A stretch of DNA of 64,000 nt from Chlorocebus sabaeus (lineage: Eukaryota; Chordata; Mammalia; Primates; Cercopithecidae): the NCBI RefSeq assembly GCF_047675955.1, contig NW_027327412.1:248001-312000 (forward strand), written 5' to 3'. The notes beneath the pieces are model-generated. The model did not search any database and was not told the origin of the DNA. It was given only the letters and a program-made list of their open reading frames with translations. The position numbers and the translations under genes were made by a program. Positions 57,913 through 64,000 of this stretch are shown piece after piece. Within the stretch, counting starts at the first letter, position 1; each line of letters starts with the position of its first letter.

Positions 57913-60481
57913 ATGGGCTTCCAAATATCACTTTGCAAATTCCACAAGAACAGTTTTACCGAAAGGCTTCTTGAGAAGAAAGCTGTAAATCTGTGAGATG
58001 AATTAACAGAACACAAAGCAGTTTCACAGAAAGCTTCATTTCAGTTTTTATCTTTGGATGTTTTCTTTTTCCTCATAGCCCTCTATGTGCCTTCAAATAT
58101 CACTTTGAAAATTCCACAAGGAAAGTCTTAGTGAACGGCTTCTTGAGGGGAAAACTGTAACTCTGTGAGATGAATTAACAGAACACAAAGCAGTTTCTCA
58201 GATAGCTTTTTTCCAGTTTCTAACGGAGGATATTTCCTTTTAAGCCGTAGCCCTCTATGGGCTTCCAAATATCACTTTGCAAGTTTCACAAGAACAGTCT
58301 TAGCGAAAGGCTTCCTGAGGGGAAAGTTGTAACTCTGTGAGATGAATTAACAGAACACAAAGCAGTTTCTCAAAAAGCTTCTTTTCAGTTTTTAACCGAA
58401 GATATTTCCTTTTTCAACATAACCCTGTATGGGCTTCCAAATATCACTTTGCAAATTCCACAAGAACAGTCTTAGCGAAAGGCTTTTAGAGGGAAATGTT
58501 GTAACTATGTGAGATGAATTAACAGAACACAAAGCAATTTCTCAGAAAGCTTCTTTTCAGTTTTTATCTTACGATATTTCCTTTGTCACCATGGACCTCT
58601 ATGGGCTTCCAAATCTCACTTTGCAAATTCCACAAGAACAGTCTTAGCGAAAGAATTATTGAGTGGAAAGCTGTAACTCTTTGAGGTGAATTAACAGAAC
58701 AAAAAGGAGTTTCTCAGAAAGCTTCTTTCCGCTTTTTAACAGAAGATATTTCCTTTTTCACCATAGCGCTCTATGGGCTTCCAAATATCATTTTGCAAAT
58801 CCCACAACAACAGTCTTAGCGAAAGGCTTCTTGAAGGGAAAGCTGTAACTGGGTGAGGTCTATTATCAGAACACATGGCAGTTTCTCAGAAAGCTTCTTT
58901 CCAGTTTTTAACTGAAGATATTTCCTTTTTCACCATAGCCCTCTATGGGCTTCCAAATATCACTTTGCAAATTCGACAACAGCCTTAGCGAAAGGCTTTT
59001 AGAGGGAAATGTAACTCTGTGAGATGAATTAACAGAACACAAAGCAGTTTCTCAGAAAGCTTCTTTCCAGTTTTTAACGGAAAATAATTCCTTTTTCACC
59101 ATAGCCCTCTATGGGATTCTAAATATCACTTTCCAAATTTCAGAAGAACAGTCTTAGTGAACGGCCTCTTGAGGGGAAATCTGTAACTCTCTGAGATGAA
59201 TTAACAGAACACAAAGCAGTTTCTCAGAAATCTTCTTTCCAGTTTTTAACGAAAGATATGTCCTTTTTCACCATAGCCCTCTATGGGCTTGCAAATATCA
59301 CTTTGCAAATTCCACAAGAACAGTCTTACCGAAAGGCTTCTTGAGAAGAAAGCTGTAACTCTGTGAGATGAATTGACAGAAAACAAAGCAGTTTCTCAGA
59401 AAATTTCTTTCCAGTTTTTAATGGAAGATATGTCCTTTTTCACCATAGCCCTCTATGGGCTTCCAAATATCACTTTGCAAATTCCACAAGAACAGTCTTC
59501 GGGAAAGGCTTCTGGAGGGGAAACCTGTAACTCTGTGAGATGAATTAACAGAACACAAAGCAGTTTCTCAGAAAGCTTCTTTCCAGTTTTTAACTGAAGA
59601 TATTTCCTTTTTCACCATAGCCCTCTATAGGCTTCCAAATATCACTTTGCAAATGCCACAAGAACAGTCTTAGCGAAAGGCTTCTAGAGGGGAAAGCTGT
59701 AACTCGGTTAGATGTATTAACAGAACACACGGCAGTATCTCAGAATGCTTCTTTCCAGTTTTTAACGGAAAATATTTCCTTTTTCACCATAGCCCTCTAA
59801 GGGCTTCCAAATATCACTTTGCAAATTCCAAAAGAGCAGTCTTAGCGAAAGACTTCTGGAGCGGAAAGCTGTAACTCTCTGAAATGAATTAACAGAACAC
59901 AGAGCTGTTTCTCAGAAAGCTTCTTTCCAGTTTTCAACCGAAGATATTCTCTTTTTCCCATAGCCCTCTATGGGCTTCCAAATATCACTTAGAAAATTCC
60001 ACAAGAACAGTCTTAGCGAAAGGCTTCTTGAGGTGAAAGCTGTAACACGGTGAGATGTTTTAACAGAACAGACATCAGTTTCTCAGAAAGCTTCTTTCCA
60101 ATTTTTAACGTAAGTTATTTCCTTTTTCACCATAGCCCTCTACGGGCTTCTAAGATCACTTTGCAAATTCCACCAGAACAGTCTTAGCGAAAGGCTTCTG
60201 GGAGCAAAGCTGTAATTCTGTGAGATGAACTAACAAAACACGAAGCAGTTTCTCAGAAATCTTCTTTTCGGTTTTTAATGGAAGAAATGTCCTTTTTCAT
60301 CATAGCCCTCAATGGGCTTCAAATTTCACTTTGCAAATTCCACAAGAACAGTCTTAGCGAAAGGCTTTTTGAGGGGAAAGCTGTAACTCTGGTGACGAAT
60401 TAACAGAACACAAAGCAGTTTCTCAAAAAGCTTCTTTACAGTTTTTATCGGAAAATATTTCCTTTTTCACCATTGCCCTCT
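57913..60481 (-). repeat. S segment, copy 3: 15 monomers
   Basis: 2,569 bp, essentially the same as copy 2. It ends with the CTCTGGTGACGAATT monomer and is followed by B unit U24. Confidence 0.9.
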
Positions 60482-62540
60482 ATGAGATTCTAAATATCAC
60501 TTTCCAAATTTCAGAAGAACAGTCTTAGTGAAAGGCCTCATGAGGGGAAATCTGTGACACTTTGAGATGAATTAACAGAACACAAAGCAGTTTCTCAGAA
60601 AGCTTCTTTTCAGATTTTATCTTACTATATTTCCTTTTTCAACATAGCCCTCTATGGTCTTCCAAATATCACTTTGCAAATTACACAAGAACAGTCTTTG
60701 TGAAAGACTTCTTGAGGGGAAAGCTGTAACTCTCTGAGATGAATTAACAGAACACAAAGCAGTTTCTCAGAAAGCTTCTTTTCAATTTTTATCTTAGGAT
60801 ATTTCCTTTTTCAGCATAGCCCTCTATGGGCTTCCAAAAACATTTTGCAAATTCCACAAGAACAGTCTTAGCGAAAGGATTCTGGAGATAAAAGCTGTAA
60901 ATCTTTAAGATGAATTAAAAGAATTCAAAGCAGTTTCTCAGAAACCTTCTTTTCGTTTTTTATCTTACGATATTTCCATTTTCACCATAGGGCCATAGGG
61001 TTTCCAAATATCACTTTGCAAATTCCAGAAGAAAAGTCTTAGCAAAAGGCTTCTTGAGGGTAAAGCTGTAACTCTGTAAGATGAATTAACAGAACACAAA
61101 ACATTTTCTCAGAAACCTACTTTTCAGTTTTTACCTTAGGATACTTCCCTTTTCACCATAGCCCTCTATGGGATTCCAATTATCACTTTGAAAATTCCAC
61201 ATGAACAGTCTTAGCGAAAGTCTTCTTGAGGGGAAAGCTGTAACTCTGTGAGAGGAAGTAACTGAACACAAAGCAGTTTCTCAGAAAGCCTCTTTCCAGT
61301 TTTTAACTGAGGATATTTCCTTTTTCACCATAGCCCTTTTGGGCTTCCAAATATCACTTTGCAAATTCCACAAGAACAGTCTTAGCGAAAGGCTTCTTGA
61401 GGGGAAAGCTCTAACTCTGTGAGATGAATTAACAGAACACAAAGCATTTTCTCACAAATCTTCTTTCCAGTTTTTAACGGAGGGTGTTTCCTTTCTCACC
61501 ATAGTTCTCTATGGGCTTCCAAATATCACATTGCAAATCCCACAAGAACAGTCTTAGCGAAAGGCTTCTTGAGAGGAAAGCTGTAACTCAGTGAGACGTA
61601 TTAACAGAAGACACGGCATTTTTTCAGAATGCTTATTTCCAGTTTTTAACGGAAGATATTTCCTTTTTCACCATAGTCCTCTATGGGTTTCCAAATATCA
61701 CTTTCCAAATTTCACAAAACAGTCTTAATGAACGGCTTCTTGAGGGAAAAGCTGTAGCTCTGTGAGATGAACTAACAGAACACAAAGCAGTTTTTCAGAC
61801 AGCATCTTTTCGGTAAGTATCTTACGATATTTCCATTTTCACCATAGCCCTCTATGGGCTTCCACATATCACTTTGGAAATTCCTCAAAAACAGTCTTAG
61901 CGGAAGGCTTCTTGAGGGGCAAGCTGTAACTCTTTGAAATGAATTAACAGAACATAAAGCAGTTTCTCGGAAAGCTTCTTTTCATTTTTTAACTGAAGTT
62001 ATTTCCATTTTCACCATAGCCCTCTATGGGATTCCAAATATCACTATGCAAATTCCACAAGAACAGTGGAAGCGAAAGACTTCTGGAGGGGAAAACTGTA
62101 ACTCTGTGAGATGAATTAACAGAACACAAAGCAGTTTCTCAGATATCTTCTTTCCAGTTTTTAACGAAAGATATTTCCTTTTTCACCATAGTCCTCTATG
62201 GGCTTCCAAATATCACTTTGCAAATCCCACAAGAACAGTCTTAGCAATTGCCTTCTTGAGGGGAAAGCTGTAACTCGGTGAGACGCTTTAACAGAACACA
62301 CGGCAGTTTCTCAAAAAGCTTCTTTCCAGGTTTAATGGAAGATATTTCCTTTTTCACCATAGCCCTGTAGGAGTTTTCTAATATCACTTTGCAAATTTCA
62401 CAAGAATAGTCTCAGTGAACTGCTTCTTGAAGGGAAAGCTGTAACTCTGTGAGATGAACTAACAGAACACAAAGCAGTTTATCAGAAAGCTTCTTTACAG
62501 TTTTTATTGGAAAATATTTCCTTTTTCACCATTGCCCTCT
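60482..62540 (-). repeat. HOR unit U24: type B, 12 monomers (start of super-repeat 3)
   Basis: 2,059 bp, the closest relative of U20. A private change in m12 gives TTTTTATTGGAAAAT near 62,504 instead of TTTTTATCGG. Confidence 0.9.
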
Positions 62541-64000
62541 ATGAGATTCTAAATATCACTTTCCAAATTTCAGAAGAACAGTCTTAGTGAACGGCCTCAT
62601 GAGGGGAAATCTGTGACACTTTGAGATGAATTAACAGAACACAAAGCAGTTTCTCAGAAAGCTTCTTTTCGGATTTTATCTTACTATATTTCCTTTTTCA
62701 ACATAGCCCTCTATGGTCTTCCAAATATCACTTTGCAAATTACACAAGAACAGTCTTTGTGAAAGACTTCTTGAGGGGAAAGCTGTAACTCTCTGAGATG
62801 AATTAACAGAACACAAAGCAGTTTCTCAGAAAGCTTCTTTTCAGTTTTTATCTTAGGATATTTCCTTTTTCAGCATAGCCCTCTATGGGCTTCCAAAAAC
62901 ATTTTGCAAATTCCACAAGAACAGTCTTAGCGAAAGGATTCTGGAGATAAAAGCTGTAAATCTGTAAGATGAATTAAAAGAATTCAAAGCAGTTTCTCAG
63001 AAACCTTCTTTTCGTTTTTTATCTTACGATATTTCCATTTTCACCATAGGGCTATAGGGTTTCCAAATATCACTTTGCAAATTCCAGAAGAAAAGTCTTA
63101 GCGAAAGGCTTCTTGAGGGTAAAGCTGTAACTCTGTAAGATGAATTAACAGAACACAAAACATTTTCTCAGAAACCTACTTTTCAGTTTTTACCTTAGGA
63201 TATTTCCTTTTTCACCATAGCCCTCTATGGGATTCCAATTATCACTTTGAAAATTCCACATGAACAGTCTTAGCGAAAGTCTTCTTGAGGGGAAAGCTGT
63301 AACTCTGTGAGAGGAACTAACTGACCACAAAGCAGTTTCTCAGAAAGCTTTTTCCAGTTTTTAACTGAGGATATTTCCTTTCTCACCATAGCCCTTTTGG
63401 GCTTCCAAATATCACTTTGCAAATTCCACAACAACAGCCTTAGCGAATGGCTTCCTGAGGTAATAGAGTAACTCTGTGACTGGAATTAACAGAACACAAA
63501 GCAGTTTCTCAGAAAGCTTCTTTTCGGTTTTTATCTTAGGATGTTTCCTTTTTCACCATTGCCCTCTATGTGCCTCCACATATGACTTTGCAATTCCACA
63601 AGAACAGTATTAGTGAACGGCTTCCTGAGGGGAAAGCTGTAGCTCGGTGATATGTACTAACAGAACACACCGCATTTTCTCAGAATGGTTCTTTCCAGTT
63701 TTTAACGGAAGATATTTCCTTTTTCACCTTAGCCCTCTATGGGCTTCCAAATATCACTTTGCAAATTTCACAAAACAGTCTTAGTGAACGGCTTCTTGAG
63801 GGAAAAGCTGTAGCTCTGTGAGATGAACTAACAGAACACAAAGCAGTTTTTCAGACAGCTTCTTTTCGGTAAGTATCTTACGATATTTCCATTTTCACCA
63901 TAGCCCTCTATGGGCTTCCACATATCACTTTGGAAATTCCTCAAAAACAGTCTTAGCGGAAGGCTTCTTGAGGGGAAAGCTGTAACCCTTGGAGATGAAT
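62541..64000 (-). repeat. HOR unit U25: type A, truncated by window end
   Basis: About 8.5 monomers (m1 to m9) of a type A unit, with GAGGTAATAGAG near 63,460 and GATATGTACT near 63,650. It continues the B-A order of super-repeat 3 to the last base. Confidence 0.9.

Larger units (their letters stand above)
48650..60481 (-). repeat. Super-repeat 2 (B-A-A-L-S), 69 monomers, 11,832 bp
   Basis: Contains B12 (48650-50708), A12 (50709-52765), A12 (52766-54823), L18 (54824-57912) and S15 (57913-60481). It has the undeleted form of L and so probably represents the ancestral super-repeat length. Confidence 0.9.
1..64000 (-). repeat. Alpha-satellite (alphoid) centromeric array, continuous across the window
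   Basis: Tandem monomers of ~171-172 bp run without interruption from first to last base, all in the same orientation. Recurrent landmarks per monomer are a TTTTTAACGGAAGATATTTC-like block, a pJ-alpha-like block ending CACCATAG, CTATGGGCTTCC, CAAGAACAGTCTTAGCG, CTGTGAGATGAATTAACAG and CAGTTTCTCAGAAAG. Known alphoid consensus sequences are the reverse complement of this strand. By recall, similarity is highest to cercopithecid (African green monkey type) alpha satellite and clearly lower to human. Such DNA underlies the centromere and pericentromere. No interspersed element, gene or unique spacer was seen. Class assignment is very secure; the Old World monkey assignment is inference from remembered consensus sequences. 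Confidence 0.97.

Noticed and set aside
1..64000. CRISPR-like regular repetition
   Set aside because: The repeat units are contiguous 171-bp monomers with no unique spacers, and the sequence is primate alpha satellite.
1..64000. Human or ape origin of the array
   Set aside because: Monomers differ consistently from the remembered human consensus and follow the green monkey type (GAATTAACAGAACAC, CTTAGCGAAAGGCTTC, CCATAGCCCTCTATGGGC). Human-type CENP-B boxes are lacking.

Overview
The whole 64 kb window is primate alpha-satellite (alphoid) centromeric DNA: about 373 head-to-tail monomers of ~171-172 bp, all in one orientation. The usual alphoid consensus reads on the minus strand. I see no protein-coding gene, RNA gene, transposon insertion or non-satellite interval. 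The monomers resemble, as I recall it, the HindIII 172-bp alpha satellite of African green monkey much more closely than human alphoid DNA. They carry pJ-alpha (A-box) motifs and no exact CENP-B box. This points to an Old World monkey (Cercopithecidae); species and chromosome cannot be fixed from sequence alone.

The array is not the simple ~343-bp dimer usually described for Old World monkeys. It is built from a 12-monomer higher-order repeat (HOR) of ~2,058 bp, here numbered m1-m12. The phase is arbitrary: m1 starts at the A of the motif ATGAGATTCT. Two 12-mer versions exist and differ mainly by replacement of m6 and m7: type B (markers GCTCTAACTC and GAGACGTATT) and type A (markers GAGGTAATAGAG and GATATGTACT). 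Other units are length variants (8, 14, 15 and 17 monomers) that gain or lose whole monomers, often through hybrid monomers at the junction. A further 15-monomer segment, 'S', is not made of m1-m12 copies.

Layout: 1-1140 end of an S segment; 1141-32016 irregular succession of A, B and variant units (B14, A, B15, A, B15, B15, A, A, B, B, A, 8-mer, A, 17-mer); 32017-37503 unit L (17 monomers) plus S; 37504-48649 a super-repeat B-A-A-L-S of 65 monomers (11,146 bp); 48650-60481 the next super-repeat of 69 monomers (11,832 bp); 60482-64000 start of a third (B, then partial A). The two full super-repeats differ by one 686-bp (4-monomer) deletion at about 44,330-44,343.

The hierarchy (171 bp, then 12-mer, then 65/69-mer) with in-register deletions, duplications and hybrid monomers is a readable record of unequal exchange. 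A near-match to the CENP-B box (8 of 9 core positions) recurs once per super-repeat at the L/S border and is the most unusual regulatory-type signal found. The short open frames scattered through the window are by-products of the repeat and were not annotated as genes.
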